Source of the DNA: Schwartzia sp. (in: firmicutes)
Lineage (GTDB): Bacteria > Bacillota > Negativicutes > Selenomonadales > Selenomonadaceae
Assembly: GCA_024691625.1 (NCBI GenBank)
Contig: JAILNL010000086.1
Span: forward strand, 1-6,898
Direction of reading: 5' to 3'
Length of the DNA: 6,898 nucleotides
Part shown: positions 6,196-6,898 of the stretch, one piece after another
How positions within the stretch are numbered: position 1 is the first letter of the stretch
How the letters are laid out: the number at the start of each line of letters is the position of its first letter
Translations under genes and position numbers: made by a program
Notes under the pieces: model-generated
What the model was told of the DNA's origin: nothing
Databases searched by the model: none
The model's input: only the letters and a program-made list of their open reading frames with translations

Positions 6196-6215
6196 GTCCC
6201 TGCGGAAATAGGGAC
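6196..6215 (+). other. Small intergenic hairpin downstream of metA
   Basis: GTCCCT (6196-6201) pairs with AGGGAC (6210-6215) around an 8-nt loop. No U tract follows, so it is not an intrinsic terminator. It could mark an RNA processing or stability site in the operon transcript, or be incidental. Confidence 0.3.
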
Positions 6216-6234
6216 AGGACAGGAAAAGAAAACT

Positions 6235-6239
6235 AGGAG
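6235..6239 (+). promoter_or_regulatory. Ribosome binding site deciding the ATG start at 6248
   Basis: AGGAG lies 8 nt before ATG 6248. The in-frame GTG at 6239 overlaps this site and so cannot be the start it serves. Confidence 0.8.
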
Positions 6240-6247
6240 TGGGTTTA

Positions 6248-6808
6248 ATGAAACCTTGTATAAAGAATCTCGCGCTGGCGGCGTTTTTGGGTTGTGCCGT
6301 CTGTGCACCTGTGCAGGCGCATGCTGCAGAGATGGTTGTACCTGAAGATATATATGAATGGGTACAGTCTTCATCCCGTATGAATTATTATTTCAATAAA
6401 AAGGAAATCCGTTATGGCACGGATAAATCAGGAAAACTCGACCATAACACATTGAAGGTTCCTGTTCTTAAAACGTATGATGACGTGCAGATTGAGGATG
6501 TGCTTGTAAAACGCAAATGGAGACAGGAGCCCACGGACGGCTATGAGGATATCGCGGGCGAGGCTAACTACCTTGTCATCAATATCTCGAAAAAGACCGT
6601 AACGATAGAGCACGTAGACCTTCTGGATTCGCAGATGTGGGCTATAGAGCGTAAATCGCCAAACGAGACGATGGAGCTTGAGAAGATGTCCGATAAAAAC
6701 AAGGACGGCATCTTCTATAACGCGATTTTGAAGTATGAAGCAAAGCACCGTGACGAAATCATGAAAAATTCAAAGGAAAAACTGAAGCACAAGGCTGCCA
6801 ACGAATAA
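6248..6808 (+). CDS. Small exported protein, 186 aa, function unknown
   Basis: The product starts with a clear signal peptide (MKPCIKNLALAAFLGCAVCA, then PVQAHA); cleavage probably follows AHA at residue 26. The mature protein of about 160 aa is polar and charged, with alternating strands (NYYFNKKEIRYG, KVPVLKTYDDVQIEDVLVKR, YLVINISKKTVTIEHVDLLD). A charged helical C-terminus covers about 152-186 and ends in a Lys-rich stretch. I recall similar exported proteins in Negativicutes but cannot name a family or function. There is no transmembrane anchor or cell-wall sorting motif, and the only near-lipobox (FLGC) has a poor -3 residue. The start is set by AGGAG at 6235-6239; an earlier in-frame GTG at 6239 would add MGL. 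It is the last gene before the terminator at 6835. Confidence 0.87.
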   Translation: MKPCIKNLALAAFLGCAVCAPVQAHAAEMVVPEDIYEWVQSSSRMNYYFNKKEIRYGTDKSGKLDHNTLKVPVLKTYDDVQIEDVLVKRKWRQEPTDGYEDIAGEANYLVINISKKTVTIEHVDLLDSQMWAIERKSPNETMELEKMSDKNKDGIFYNAILKYEAKHRDEIMKNSKEKLKHKAANE

Positions 6809-6834
6809 CTTTCAAGGAAGCTTGTGTGTAATAG

Positions 6835-6873
6835 AAAGCCCCCGTAAGTCATAAGCCGACTTACGGGGGCTTT
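6835..6873 (+). terminator. Intrinsic terminator after the last exported-protein gene
   Basis: A perfect 16-bp stem (6835-6850 with 6858-6873) has a 7-nt loop, ATAAGCC. The GC core GCCCCCG/CGGGGGC is strong. The U tract is short (TTTGTGG), so termination relies mainly on the hairpin. The reverse strand offers TTTCTATT, so some bidirectional action is possible. The remaining 25 bases of the window show no feature. Confidence 0.85.
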
Positions 6874-6898
6874 GTGGTTCATGGAAACTTAGTCGTTT

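Noticed and set aside
6196..6215. Hairpin after metA as a terminator
   Set aside because: The stem has only 6 bp and purine-rich sequence follows instead of a U tract.
6239..6247. GTG at 6239 as start of the last gene
   Set aside because: It overlaps the AGGAG ribosome binding site at 6235-6239. ATG 6248 is correctly spaced and gives a standard signal peptide.

Overview
The window is about 6.9 kb of ordinary chromosomal DNA with moderate GC content, most likely from an anaerobic, diderm-type Firmicute (Negativicutes is my best guess). This rests on a HydF maturase for [FeFe]-hydrogenase, Firmicutes-style strong Shine-Dalgarno sites, a MetA of the Firmicutes type, and two exported small proteins of a style I associate with that class. 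The organism call is inference; no rRNA or marker gene is present. I see no mobile element, CRISPR array, tRNA or rRNA.

Bases 1-237 form an almost perfect inverted repeat (two 115-base arms, two mismatches, 7-base loop). The right arm is genuine ilvB coding sequence. The left arm is its reverse complement and replaces the true 5' part of ilvB. It looks like a fold-back artefact at a contig end, or less likely a real inverted duplication.

Bases 97-2174 hold ilvB (5' truncated) and ilvN, overlapping by ATGA. They encode the large catalytic and small regulatory subunits of acetohydroxyacid synthase, the first common step of branched-chain amino acid synthesis. A 21-bp perfect hairpin with A and U tracts (2175-2220) fills the gap to a convergent minus-strand gene of unknown function (2222-2782). 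A 101-bp divergent promoter region separates that gene from hydF (2884-4092).

A 109-bp intergenic region with a quasi-palindrome and a good extended -10 promoter follows. It leads to a probable operon: an exported protein with two Adhesin_E-like repeats (4202-5236), metA (5256-6188, homoserine O-acyltransferase with the Glu111 signature of acetyl-CoA use), and a second small exported protein (6248-6808). A 16-bp terminator hairpin (6835-6873) closes it.

Functionally the window combines amino acid synthesis (ilvBN, metA) with hydrogenase maturation (hydF) and three uncharacterised proteins. I see no clearly new defence or mobile system. The most useful points are the terminal inverted repeat, the acetyl-CoA prediction for MetA, the degenerate G4 motif in HydF, and the two exported proteins flanking metA.
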